Assembly (NCBI GenBank): GCA_032207245.1
Contig: CM063507.1
Coordinates: 97,591,837 to 97,655,836, forward strand
Direction: 5' to 3'
Length of the DNA: 64,000 bases
From: Pardosa pseudoannulata
Taxonomy: Eukaryota > Arthropoda > Arachnida > Araneae > Lycosidae
A model generated the notes under the pieces. It was not told where the DNA came from. It ran no database searches and saw only the letters and a list, made by a program, of their open reading frames with translations. The stretch's first letter is position 1; the number at the start of each line of letters is the position of its first letter. Below, piece after piece: positions 43,589-55,808 of this stretch. A program made the position numbers and the translations under genes.

Positions 43589-44893
43589 ATGGATAAAACT
43601 GATTTAAACCATTTTATTTTACTAGATTCAAAGGAAGTTCCTTTGGCATGTAATATTTGTAACAAATCATTTTCTCAAAAATGCCTCTTAGATAAACATT
43701 TATGTTCGTATACTGCAAAAAAAACATTTGTTTGTGATGTATGTAACGAAGTATTTTCTGACAGTTTACATTTAATTGTTCATCTACGTTCCCATACTAG
43801 TCAGAAACCATTTTCTTGTGAAGTATGTAAAAGAGTATTTTCTCAGAATTCTAAATTAAAAAAACATCGTCGTTCCCATACTGGGGAGAAACCTTTTTCT
43901 TGTGATGTATGTAACAAAGCATTTTCTGACAGTTACAATTTAAAAAGACATGTTCGTTCACATACTGGGGAGAAATTATTTTCTTGTGATGTATGTAAGA
44001 AACCATTTTCTGAGAATTGTAAATTAAAAGTACACCTTCGTTCCCATACTGGTGAAAAACCATTTTCTTGTGATATATGTAAGAAAGCATTTTCTTACAG
44101 TTCTCATTTAAAAAGACACCATATTTCCCATACTGGTGAAAAACCATTTTCTTGTGATTTGTGTAAGAAAGTATTTTCTGTGAAGGGGAACTTGAAAGCA
44201 CATCTTCGTTCCCATACTGGTGAGAAACCATTTTCTTGTGATGTATGTAAAAAAACATTTTCTCAGAGTTCTATGTTAAAAAGCCATCTTTGTGGGGAGA
44301 AACCATTTTCTTGTGATGTGTGTAAGAAAGCATTTTTTCACCATTCTACATTAAAAAGTCATCTTCGTTCCCATTCTGGTGAGAAACCATTTTCTTGTGA
44401 TGTATGTAAGAAAGTATTTTTTTACCATTCTATATTTATAAATCATCTTCGTACCCATACTGGTGAAAAACCATTTTCTTGTGAATTGTGTAAGAAAGCA
44501 TTTTCCATGAAATCTACATTAAAAAATCATCTTCGTTCCCATACTGGTGAGAAACCTTTTTCTTGTGACATATGTAAGAAAGCATTTTCTCTGAATGGGA
44601 ACTTGAAAGCACATCTTCGTTCCCATACTGGTGAGAAATTTTTTTGTGATGCATGTAAGAAAGCATTTCCTGACATTTCTAGATTAAAAATTCATCTTCG
44701 TTCCCATACTGGTGAGAAACCATTTTCTTGTGATGTATGCAAGAAAGTATTTTCTGTGCGTTCGAGTCTGACAAGACATTTTCGATCCCATACTGGTGAG
44801 AATAAATTTTCTTGTGATATATGTAAGAAAGTATTTTCTGTGCATTCAAGTTTGACAAGACATTTTCGTTCCCATACTACTAAAAAACCATAA
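43589..44893 (+). CDS. C2H2 zinc-finger gene 2 (15 fingers)
   Basis: Start at ATG 43589 (MDKTDLNHFILLDSKE) because this leader is shared with gene 1; an earlier in-frame ATG at 43502 has no such support. Fifteen finger units follow, mostly of the form FSCDVCKKxFSxxxxLKxHLRSHTGEKP. Finger 8 is shortened at the end (SHLCGEKP) and has lost its last His, and a residue is missing before FFCDACKKAF. The frame stops at TAA 44891-44893 after the linker of finger 15, while homologous fingers continue in the same frame. It is a nuclear nucleic-acid-binding protein by family; its target is unknown. This is the most intact of the three copies and could be functional as a shortened protein. Confidence 0.88.
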   Translation: MDKTDLNHFILLDSKEVPLACNICNKSFSQKCLLDKHLCSYTAKKTFVCDVCNEVFSDSLHLIVHLRSHTSQKPFSCEVCKRVFSQNSKLKKHRRSHTGEKPFSCDVCNKAFSDSYNLKRHVRSHTGEKLFSCDVCKKPFSENCKLKVHLRSHTGEKPFSCDICKKAFSYSSHLKRHHISHTGEKPFSCDLCKKVFSVKGNLKAHLRSHTGEKPFSCDVCKKTFSQSSMLKSHLCGEKPFSCDVCKKAFFHHSTLKSHLRSHSGEKPFSCDVCKKVFFYHSIFINHLRTHTGEKPFSCELCKKAFSMKSTLKNHLRSHTGEKPFSCDICKKAFSLNGNLKAHLRSHTGEKFFCDACKKAFPDISRLKIHLRSHTGEKPFSCDVCKKVFSVRSSLTRHFRSHTGENKFSCDICKKVFSVHSSLTRHFRSHTTKKP

Positions 44894-45457
44894 TGTTGCA
44901 ATATGTGTCAGAAAGCCTTTTCTATGAGTTCCAGCTTAAAAAAAAATGTTTACACATCCAAAATGGTTAGAAACATTTTTCTACTGTATTTGCAGCAAAA
45001 TAGTAATCCATTTTCTTGTGATGTATGTGAGAAAGTGTTTCCTTGGAGTTCTGAATTAAAAATACATTTTTGTTTCTATATTGGTGAGAAATCATTTTCT
45101 TGTGATGTATGTAACAATGCATTTTCTTAGAATGGGAACTTGAAGACACATCTTTGTTCCCATACTACTGAGAAACAATTTTCTTGTGATGTGTGTAAGA
45201 AAGAATTTTCTCAGGTTTTGCACTTTAAAGCTCACCTTCGTTCTCATACTGGTGAAAAACCATTTTCTTGTGATGTATGTAAGAAAGCATTTTCCGAGAG
45301 TTCTCAATTAAAAAGACATCTTCATTCCCATTCGGCCGTGAAACCATTTTCTTGTGATGTATATTTGAAAGAATTTTCTGACAGTTGTACATTTAAAAAT
45401 CATCTTTGTTTCCATACTATTGAAAAATACTTTTCTATTGTATATGTAGAAAAATAA
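44894..45457 (+). pseudogene. Post-stop finger tail of gene 2
   Basis: In the same frame as the array, after TAA 44891-44893: CCNMCQKAFSMSSS, then PFSCDVCEKVFPWSS and FSCDVCNNAFS, then TAG 45128-45130, then three more units (FSCDVCKKEFSQ, FSCDVCKKAFSE, FSCDVYLKEFSD) to a stop at 45457. Only substitutions and one short insertion-like region separate it from a continuous array, so the stops look recent. Confidence 0.75.
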
Positions 45458-46230
45458 TTTAGTATATGCAAAAACGTGTGCTAAAAAATACACAAGCTCT
45501 ACATCTTTGTATTCACTGTTTAAAATCTTTTGTTAGAATGTATTTAAGAAATTATTTTTCATAAAATACAGCCTATACATCCATGATTATCAAACGGATA
45601 GCTTTAGCAGTAAAAATGCTCAGTAAAAGTATTTTTCACACACATCAGCATATTTAGATTTTAGTTATTATAGACAATTTTTGTTTAACAGTTAGTTTTT
45701 TACTGTGTTTGTTTTTTAGTTGAATATTTTAAATATGGTGTATTTTTGTAAATTAATTTTAAAATAAGAACAAGATTTTGAGCTACTGAAAAATGTGTGG
45801 AAATTCTACTGAAATTTTTTAAAATGTGTTGAGGGGAAGGATAGTGTATGCAATTTCCTGATGGATATGTGCATTTTATGGTTTGCAAATCAAATGTTTT
45901 CCTACCTTTCTTTTTATTAAATATTTGCTATTTATTTATAAGTTACTGTATAATAACCCATTATAATAATATATATGACCTGCATATGTCATTTTGACTG
46001 TAGAAATCAATAAAATTTTACACATATAATGTTTAATACAAATTTTGTTTCGGATTGATTGCTAAAGAAGTTATTTATAATGTGCTCCACCCTTCTTAAT
46101 GTATTTCTGTCTCATTAGTTGTGACCTCATTATATTTTAAAGATGTATTTATTGAGAGGTGTTCCTGTTTCTAGGGTTCCAGCAAACTGTCCCTCTCTCG
46201 GCAGACTGTCTTCTCCCTTTCTGCTGATAA
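45458..46230. other. 3' flank of zinc-finger gene 2
   Basis: AAAATACACAAG at about 45485 and CAGTAAAAATG at about 45610 are shared with the flank of gene 1, so this is probably 3' UTR. Further right is AT-rich DNA without features. Confidence 0.5.
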
Positions 46231-46238
46231 CCTAATGC

Positions 46239-47006
46239 CAGGGTTGGAAAAAAAAATCATGATTTTTTTTTTAAATCAGATTAATTTGATTTAAATCAGA
46301 TTTTTTTTTTTTATCTAAATCTGATTTTTTTTAATTGTTGTTTTTATGTTTTTTGCAGTATACATAGAATAATTGTTATAAGAAGTAACATCTTATCTGT
46401 CTAGTATATTCTACACATTGATTACCTAAAATTAAATATATAAATTTTAATCTAAATACATTCCACTATTTTGTAATTGGATAGTGCAAACTAAATAAGA
46501 TGTAAATTTAATGAACAAATTAAATATTCTTTTAGTGCAAACTATTTATTTAAAAAAACAAATCACAATTATATCAATATATTTTAAGTGCTGAATTATG
46601 GATTTAATTGTTTCAAATAAAAACACTAGCTTTGATGCTTTATCCATTCCTAATTGGTTATGAAGGCTAGAATGAACAATACCAAAGAAGAAAACTGTCT
46701 TTCCATTCCAGCAGATGAAGCCACGGATGTTGTTATTTGGTAAACAAACTGGATTTCAAGTTCATTACATAAAATGAATTCCACCAGTCATAATCAATCA
46801 TTGTACTAACCCTACTATATACTTTCTGATGATAATCCCTAAATTCTGGGAAAGCATATACTTTACTTATTGGTATTACTGTGCTGACTGATTCCCAATT
46901 CTCCTGTCTTTGGAATATAGATTTTAAAAGAAATGAAAAAAAAAAACTGATTTAAATCAATGATTTTTTTCAAATAAATTAACTGATTTAAATCATGCCT
47001 ACCCTG
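46239..47006. mobile_element. hAT-like non-autonomous element, copy 2
   Basis: Ends CAGGGTTGG and CCTACCCTG. Flanks CCTAATGC (46231-46238) and CCTAATGT (47007-47014) agree at 7 of 8 positions. Internal blocks such as CTAAATACATTC and GTAATTGGATAGTG are shared with the copy at 38927-39737. It is non-coding. Confidence 0.87.
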
Positions 47007-47808
47007 CCTAATGTCCTCCGAAAAATGAATCCTCCACATTAGAAATCCTCCCCTTCTTTCATAGCCTTTCAGAAATCCACCTGCACCCATCACTATCCCG
47101 ACCTGGAAAAATGACAAATCTGAAGACTTTATGAGCTCTGTAGCCAGCTGGCTCATAATATCAAAGGATGCCCTGTTTAGGGGTCAACTCTAATATTTGG
47201 AAGTGTGCACATCTGTAAAAATTGTCTATGGTCCAAATTCCATAAATGACCTTACTGCCTTGAAATTAACACTCAAATGTTTCAAAACAGGTAACTGTTG
47301 TCAAAAAGTAATAATAAAATTTGGTACAAATTTCTTTCTTAAATAACCCCCAATAATATTTTTATATGTTAACCAAAATTCCAAGAATATAATGAATCCA
47401 ATATAAAATAAATAATAGAATTTAACAAAAGAGCCTTAAAAATACCTGAAAAATAATATAGTTAGTAATAAACTCCCAATTGTTCCTATTCTTCTTATTT
47501 TTATTATTTTCAATGAAGCAATGCAATTACTTGATTGAAAGTAAAGCTGGAATAGCTTTACTTACAAACCCCTTTGGCAATGTTTTGTTGTGGTGACATT
47601 TTTGTCACCTGCTAAAGCAATTGAGTTTCACACAACAGCGTACCCCCTCTAACTTGGCAATAAAGCTCTATAGTAGCATGGTAGCCTAACATTTTCTCCT
47701 GATCTCTCTGTGCCCACACAAAATCTGAATTTTAATTTTTATTATATTTGTATCCAACTCTTATTGAGCAACTCTTTTCTTATACATTAAATGCACGTAA
47801 TGCTTAAA

Positions 47809-47855
47809 AAAAATTAGATATAGTGAACCATTATGGTTCACTATGCCTAATTTTT
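47809..47855. repeat. Imperfect palindrome, 9 + 11 bp stem
   Basis: ATAGTGAACCA pairs with TGGTTCACTAT around a 3-base loop. After a 2x2 mismatch, AAAAATTAG pairs with CTAATTTTT. Confidence 0.85.
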
Positions 47856-48444
47856 AATAATTTGGAGGAGTTTGCTTTGTAGACTATTGAGGGATTGATT
47901 GCCTGTAAATATAGAGACCAATTTCTAAGTGGTTTGAGTTAATTAAGTAAGAGTATATAATTATATTACAATGGCACATTCTGCCTCAATTAAAGTCACC
48001 AAAAAGAAGCAATACAATGTTCTGATGGATTGCCTTTGCGTTTCAGTAAACATCGGCAATGATTTCCCCAAATGTGCCAAGGGGTATCCTGTTCTTAAGT
48101 ATTACCAACTATTGTATCATTGATGTTGTATAAAGAGTATAAAAATTATTTTGAATTTTATAATATAAAAAATAATACAATAAAGAAAATAGATTAAACT
48201 TTTGAGTATTCAGAAATTATACATAAATTTACAGGGAAAATATTTACTCTGCTCAATTTACATCTCTTAAATCTAGAAATAAATGTAAATTTGTACCAAA
48301 TTTAAAAATTACTTGTCTTATACATACACACATATGTATATAAATATTGCATACTAATACTTTTTATCAGTGAGGAATTGTCAGAATTTGTAATGATAAG
48401 CAAAAATTCGTATATACTTACAAAACTTTGAAGCTATGTTAGCT

Positions 48445-48506
48445 ATAATTTGAAAATTAGCAATTTTTTTATTTACAATAAAAAAAATTGCTAATTTTCA
48501 AATTAT
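48445..48506. repeat. Perfect 26-bp inverted repeat with a 10-base loop
   Basis: The left arm 48445-48470 and right arm 48481-48506 are exact reverse complements (core TTGAAAATTAGCAA), with loop ATTTACAATA. In RNA this is a 26-bp hairpin without mismatch. Confidence 0.92.
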
Positions 48507-50261
48507 AATTTGTTGTTTTTGTTGTAGAAGTTGATTTTAAAATAATTATAATTAACATTCAAGTAGGAAGATATAGGAAAGAACTCAAATTATTCCAACT
48601 AGTTGAAATATTACTGTTTACGAGTTGAGCAGCATTTTATTTCATCCATTTCATGGAGTCTATCATTTGCTTTTGATTAAAATATTTCTTAACTTAATTT
48701 TATAGGCATTTTAGGCAAAATATAAAATTTGTATTTACCAAGTAATAAAAATCTAGTTTAAAATATTAAAACCTATAACAATAGTTTAGTTTTTGTTTAA
48801 GAAATGGCAACTGCGAAATGCAAATAATTTTGATAGATGATGGCAAGTTTATAATTACTGAATACAAAAATCTCGCCAAGATGATAAAATCGGAAAAGAT
48901 AGTGGTTTTCTAAAAAATATGGGTTTACCATTTAGAAGATGCTAGAATAATCTCATGTACTTATATACTATCTTAAATATATACATTTACACTTGAAATT
49001 TAATAGCAAAGATATATTTTTGTGTTACTTGGATTACCAAATATCAGGCGATAATGATGCCAGCATTCAATAACAATCATTTTTTGACGCCATTTCAACA
49101 ATGGAATTGCACATGCCGCAAAATTTAACTGGCATTTTGGTCGGTTTTTCTTAGGCATACTGAAAGTATTTGAGCTATATTTTTTGAAAGGGAAATAGAT
49201 ATCTTAGTTTGGCTTATATTTTCTCTTAAGTGTTATTAATCGGTTAGCTAATTTATTTCCACAAATGTCATCAAGGCATTAATAGATTTATACAGCCTTT
49301 CTGTATTTTCCTGTCAAGTAAATATATTTTAGTGATTTATGTAGTTGTTCTGTGTTTGCATTCAAGCCTGCTATTAATCGATAATTGTATACTCAGACAT
49401 TAATTTATTTTATATTGATCATCATCATAATATGTGCGGAAATGAACAGTGTTAGGGTCACTTTGAAGGTTCTTTACACCCCTTTTAAGCATTTAATATT
49501 TTTAAAAATTTCTCCATTCTCCGTCAATTACAGAAAGCCAGGCTATACATTGTTAAAGTTTTCTGTTTTGTCAGACATGAAATCACATGAAGGAATTTTC
49601 CCTCATTTATCTTAGTTTTCTCTAGAAAAAAAAAATTAAATCTTTTATCACACTTGTATCAGATTTGTTAGAAATCAGGAAGCGGAATTCCTTGTCTTGG
49701 GTCATCTAATACAAGTTATGTTCTCAATTCATTATTGGATAAATATTGAAACTTTTATTTGCTTAAAATATAAAAACACTTTCATATTTTATGTGTGTTA
49801 CAATATTTAATAATTTTTAAAAGTTATCTTTTTCTGTAAATTTTCTCTCATTTTCATTGGATTTTTACTTCATCTAAAAATTTTATCTATATTATGGCTT
49901 ATAGACTTGACCCTCAATAAATTCAGTTAAAGTCGATCCGTCTTTATTCCCGTTTTGATATATTGTGTAATGTGTAATATAGGAAAACTCGTCATGTTGC
50001 TCTAAAAAATTCTGCCTGTTAGTATTTTGATTTTTGTCTAAAGTTTTCCACGATGAATATCCTCTACTTCTAAAATTTTTGCTACTACTATTTTTTCTTT
50101 AAAAAATTTTAATAGAAGCAATAAATAGTATAAATGGAATCATATCATTCTAATCACCTTAGTAATCATCTTAAATAACTGTTCATCTATCGTATTCAAC
50201 GCTTGATGTAAAATAAAAATAATTCTTTATTTCTTGCTATATTTTTGGATAATTTTATTTT

Positions 50262-50362
50262 TGACTCCGAATGCCAGCAAACATCCATGCTACAGTGGGA
50301 TTCAAACCCATGAACTCCGATAAAAATTATCAGCGCTCTAATCACTCTGCCATCGTTCGGCC
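50262..50362 (-). repeat. SINE head fragment
   Basis: Minus strand. Begins with CGAACGATGGC and AGAGCGCTGAT, then GGGTTTGAATCCCACTGTAG and CATGGATGTTTGC. It is the tRNA-like head of the SINE at 36782, with the body and tail lost soon after. Confidence 0.75.
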
Positions 50363-53300
50363 CATTTATTATATAGGGAAGAGTTGGGAATTTGTGGTTG
50401 ATTTATATATATATATATATAATCAATACTTCTTCCTCACTGAAAACACGTTTTTACCGAGGACAACTGAACGTTATTTGCAGTTATCATTAATTTTAAA
50501 AAATATTAAAAAAAAAAGATTATCTAGTAAGTAAAATGTAGAAGTGAAAGAGTTTTCTAAAATGTTTACATCAATTAAAATGGAAAACTTAGTAAACTTC
50601 TTTATACTTTGTGAATCGTGAATGTCAAATACATTTTATTCATGGTAAATCTGCTTTCTGGTACAATAAACACTAGATTAAAAACAATTGCAAATATAGG
50701 AAGAAAAGGCAAAGCTTAAAATATGTAACCCAAATTCGTATTGCTTTTATTGTCAAACTTCATTTTCTTACTTTTTTCATCGCTAGCAGTTCTGGAGAAG
50801 AATCTTGTTTGAATAGTCAAGACTTTTTTTTAAGATGATATATTTTCTGTTATAATGTTTTATACTTTATATGTCTTATATTAATATGTTATATACTTCA
50901 GTTCACTACCCTCTTTCTGTTCCATTACCTTTGACCGGAATTAAGTCCCACTTTTATCTTGTATGAGCACCAAAAGGCTGTCAATTTGATGCCTTTGTTT
51001 TGTTTAGAAAAACTGTAAAAAAAAAAAAAAAAATCAGCAAGTGTCAATAATGTTGAATTAGAGCATTGTATAATTTAGATATTAATTATATTATAAATAC
51101 TGTATGTGCTTTATATGAACTGTATTAAAATAATCAAAGACGAAATTCACGAACAACACAAACATTTATTATATGAAAAATAGAATGATTCAGTTGACAG
51201 AAGGCCTGCTATGTTACACAGAACACACTCGCTTTCGTTGTGAAGAAAACTCTCTTGGAACAAATTCCTGCACATGCTCAGTTCGCAAGCGTGAAACGTA
51301 ACAAATACCAACACGGTACTTTTAACCAAAAATTTTTTAATTTTACCTTCTTGCTTTATAGATACTTTATGGAGAATTAGGGAAGGTAGTTGACTGTTTT
51401 ACATCCTGGTAGGTTTTCCTGATAATAAATTTTAACTGGATTGAATGACAGGAAATGGGATAAAATATGAGTAAACATTTTTAACTGTTTTTTACATTTG
51501 TGCATAGCAAGATAGGTAGAAGCATGTTAAAGACTATTTTCTCTTTTACATGCTATATAAATGTATTGAATTAAACTTAATATTTTCAAGTGAACTGTTT
51601 ACATCATAAGAAATTAATCCACAAACAGACAAATTATAAATATACACTATTGTACACACAAGAAGACATGTTTTTCTAAATAAATATATCTTTTGAAAAT
51701 TTATTCTAAATTTAAAGTTTAAATCATTCTTTAATATTTTTACAGAATGAAAACGAGCAAATTTGTTTTGTATAACTTATAAGGATAAATCTAGTTAGTA
51801 TTTTTCGAAGTGAAACTTAAGCCTTTGCACTTTTTAAAGCTAGCACAGGTCTATTTCAAGACCTATTTTCAGGAATAAGCATATACCATCGATAAAGGAA
51901 ACAAGAAGCCGGGAGATTTCTTGTTTCATGGCTGTAGGCAAGTGATAGGGGACATTCGCTCCCCTGAAATTCTAAAAAACCATTCTGTTTAAAATGGGAC
52001 CACGTGCGTGGATGTGCCCCCCCTCCCAGTCCCCTTCTTGGCTAAGTGGTACAACAAGGGTAACGCTCCGTCCTTCGTCCGTTATCAACGTGTCTCTTAC
52101 TGAAGGTTACCTCCAAGATAAACTAAGAGTCTTAGGATTGCTGGATGACCCAAATGACACCGTTCTCTTTCTGAACCACTGGGCTATCTGAGAGGACGTT
52201 CAGATAACTCTACAAAAAAGAAAATTAGACGATTTTGGCTCATATCTTTGTGAATGTACTTGTTATATAGACACAAATTCTGAAAAATTCTAACTGCAAT
52301 CTCTAGCCATGTAGTTTTAAATTTTTTATAAGAATTTAGCACGAACCAACTGTTTTAATGTTTTGACCATTTTATTCAATTATTTTTTACTGGTACTAAA
52401 ATTACAAAATCCTCTATAATGACCATAATTCTCTTTTTGCACATTCGAAAAATGTTTTCTAAAAAATGAATAAATGAAAATAAATCTTACTAAACATTTA
52501 AGCATTATACAGAGTTATTTTAAATATACTTTATTTTATAAGATTTAAAGGGTAGTTAAATCAAGTTATTTTATCAAGTCTTGTTTATCTTGTTACTCAA
52601 GTTATTAAGAATATTAATGATTTACAAATAATTAATATTTTTAAAAAAATTACTGAATAATAGTGCTTAAACATATTTTTTATGGTTTGTTCTTAACATT
52701 TACTTTCAAAATTTTAATTTCACTTCATATATTTTCACTAATGACGCACGAGAACAGAATAATATGATTCTACTTTAATGTTTCCATTTACCCTCATAAA
52801 CTATTTTATTAAATATACAATTTTTGCTTTAAAAAAACTTGATTTTAGGAATTATAATGTGGCATAAATACATAGTTTATCAATTGGGTACATAAATTCT
52901 AAAAAAATTAATTATAATCTACAATGAATAACAAGTTAGATTTGAATATATATTTGTTTAGGTATATTTTCTTTCATTCTGTGAAATTTTAAAAGCATAT
53001 AAAGTGTCAGATATAGAATGAATTGGACTATTCATCAGTTTCTTGTAGGAACAAGAGTAAATGTTAAATTTTATTCAGCTCTCTTATTCCCATTTGGCTG
53101 AGAACAGCTTCCAAAACAAGGGTTAAAATTGAAGGATTGAAATGGTTATTTTGCTTAATTTTAAGGGGGAATCGATTATTGCCTTGGAATGCAGATTTCA
53201 TTTAAAGAGTACCTAAATCAATTTTTTTCAATTTTTGTACAACACACAATATAAAAGATACCTCCTAAAAATATGTTGTTTAAACACTCTAAAGATTTGG

Positions 53301-53680
53301 AAGTAATGTTGGCCGATCAAGGATATAAATGCACTTCAACATCCACATGATATAGTGCCAGGCATCCTTCTTGTAGTAAAATTGCACCATAGTGCTCCAA
53401 ACTAAATCAAAACAAATAAATCAGCTCTACAAGAGATATAATCCAGATTTTAGAACAATGCAAGATTTTGATTCTAATTGAAGGCAATAACTTATTTTTT
53501 TAAATTCATTATTTTGACTTCAATTTATGTTTTAAGGCAAGCATGTGCCTGTAACGTTTCTCTATCTTAAAAAACAAAAGAAGAAATGCTATTTTTTCAA
53601 ACTTACACTTAATCGATTAACTCGTATGACGCATCTCTAGAAAGAGGAAGTCCATTTTCATCTTCATGGTCTTTTCAAAC
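50363..53680. other. AT-rich intergenic DNA, one GC-richer patch
   Basis: No gene was recognised. 51990-52200 is GC-richer and unique-looking, with TGGCTAAGTGGTACAA on one strand, which is reminiscent of an A box but has no B box. Its 65-codon frame has no known domain. Confidence 0.45.
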
Positions 53681-53682
53681 TA

Positions 53683-53770
53683 CTTACGAACATCTATCCC
53701 TGCAACGGGACTTGAACCCTTGAATTTTTGTTCCGAAAAACAACATATTACCCATTCAGTCATCATTTAT
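53683..53770 (-). repeat. Decayed tRNA-headed SINE
   Basis: Minus strand. GAATGGGTAATATGTTG, then AAGGGTTCAAGTCCC (B box), then GATAGATGTTCG. The arrangement is that of the other SINEs but the sequence is more diverged. A further scrap with the CTCCAAACTAAATCAAAA tail lies at about 53310-53418. Confidence 0.5.
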
Positions 53771-54251
53771 GCACTAGACAAAAAATAGTATGCAAACATA
53801 TATATGTATATAATAGATTGAGAATTTATATTTTGTTATTCAATATTATTAGATTCAGTATTATGAAATAATATGTAGCTATTTACTTTATTACAATTAC
53901 AGTCACTATATCTTCACATGTGGGATTATAGCGATAATAGTCTATTATTAATAGAATAAGAAACATTTTCAAGCTTAAAATGAATTTATTGTAATAACTT
54001 ATGTTATTTTATAACTTATTAAACTTATTGTTATATGTGTTTTTATGTGTTAGCTGAATTTAAAATTTTATATATATCTATAAAAATTATCAAATTATTA
54101 AATGCGTATATATATATCCTTAGTTTTAGGCTATGCTTAATCTTAGAATTTATATTAAGTAAAAAGGTAAATCATTTAAATCAGTTGTCTTAGGAAGGCA
54201 AACAGATATCATAAAATAAATTTGATGTCTAAATTTCAAGTAGTTAGAAGT

Positions 54252-54390
54252 TTGCGATTGCCTAACACAGTCTTTCAGCACTGGTATACGTGGATATGAA
54301 TCCACATTTGGCATGAATATTCGAAGCATTTCAGAACTACTTTAAAGTAGTAGATCTCGACTTATTAGTTCTTCAGTTACATTGGTACCA
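54252..54390 (+). repeat. Decayed SINE copy
   Basis: TTTCAGCACTGGTATACG, a B-box remnant GATATGAATCCAC, ATGAATATTCGAAGC and GATCTCGACTTATTAG follow the order of the SINE at 39882. No target duplication was found. Confidence 0.55.
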
Positions 54391-55800
54391 TCAAGAGAGA
54401 AGGCCAGAGTGCTGGTCTGTGATGTCACAACAAAGGGGGGAGATGCTTGATAATTGAATACGTAGCTTCACTGCTTGTCTTCAATTAGCAGAGGTCTTTA
54501 TTTACCATACTATTCCTTTATAGATAAATTTAAATTTTTGTCAATACATTACAGCTTATACATTAATTTCTTAGAAGTGTTTACTACATTTTCATCTATT
54601 ATCATCTAGAAACATTTTAAATTCAATATGTGATATTTGAATGTACAAAGATATTTTGCTGTACAATAAGAGTTGATGACCACTCTGAAAATAAGTGTAT
54701 CTTTACTACATAAATATTTATAAACTGAATGGTTTAAAACCTCTTTTTAAGTTTGATTAATTAAAATGAATTTAGTTTTGTTGTCAAATAAGTATCTCCT
54801 AGCACATTTCTCATTTAAATTTTGTAATAATCTCAAAGTATGTAAAATAATAATAATAAAATACATCAGAAGTAGAAAAAACTTTTTTATTCCTTTAAAT
54901 CAAAACACTGTATAGGTTTAGAAATGAATAATATCTAAATTTATTCAAATATTATAAAACATCAAATTGATGTCTGCAAAGCTTTTTATAAATAATTTCA
55001 AATTTTGTCAGTAAATTACATCTTATATATTAGTCCATTAAGAATGCTTATTACATTTTCAGCTATTATTATCTAGAATCTCTTTTTGAATGTAACAATT
55101 TACTTCTTCTGTGTACAATAAGAGTCAATGATCACTCTGACACATATCTCTCTTAAAATATTTTTATTTTGAGTATGTTTAAAAGCTCTTTTTCAGTTTG
55201 ATATAACTGAATATTTTAAATCTAGATTCATTCTCTATACTTAAATTCTGGAAAAATACCTCCCCAAATAAATAATAATAATAATAATAAACAAAAACAC
55301 AAGTCAGAATTAGGAAAAAAAAAATTATTGTTTCTAATCAAAATATTACACAGATTTTGAATTAATACATTCTTAAAATAAATATTATAAAGCATAAAAC
55401 AGATATCATTAACTTTCAAAGGTTTTTATTAAACAAGTTATACTTTTGTGAAATTTGAATTTTGTCAATAAATTACATCTTGAATATTTCTAAAAACTTT
55501 TTTAGTTCAATAGTTAAAACAAATTTAATTTCATTGTCAAATATACATGTCCTAACATATCTTTTCCTTTATACTTTTTGGAAAGTACCAAAGTAATCTA
55601 ATAATTAAACATATACACATTTAGAACATTAACTACTTTTATTATACATTTAGAACAATAACTACAATTTTAAATCTTATTTTCTTAAGACCAGTAATAA
55701 TTTTAAGTTAAGTTGCAAAAAGCTTATCTGCAGTTATTTTTTTAATAGGAAGAATGAACAACATCTTTGAATTTTGAAGAAATGCTGTTTAACATAAAAA
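54391..55800. other. AT-rich intergenic DNA with old tandem similarity
   Basis: Phrases such as TTTTGTCAATAAATTACATCTT, CATTTTCAGCTATTATTATC and GTACAATAAGAGT recur at about 54540-54690, 54995-55120 and 55455, so the stretch looks like a decayed tandem triplication. An (AAT)n tract lies at about 55270. There is no gene. Confidence 0.45.
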
Positions 55801-55808
55801 CGTATGCA

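Larger units (their letters stand above)
47015..50255. other. Intergenic DNA with two hairpins
   Basis: No gene was recognised. ORFs such as 49385-49615 look random. Two notable inverted repeats lie at 47809-47855 and 48445-48506, listed separately. Confidence 0.5.

Noticed and set aside
51994..52191. 65-codon frame in a GC-richer patch
   Set aside because: No recognisable domain, no splice or promoter context, and the frame is short enough to occur by chance.
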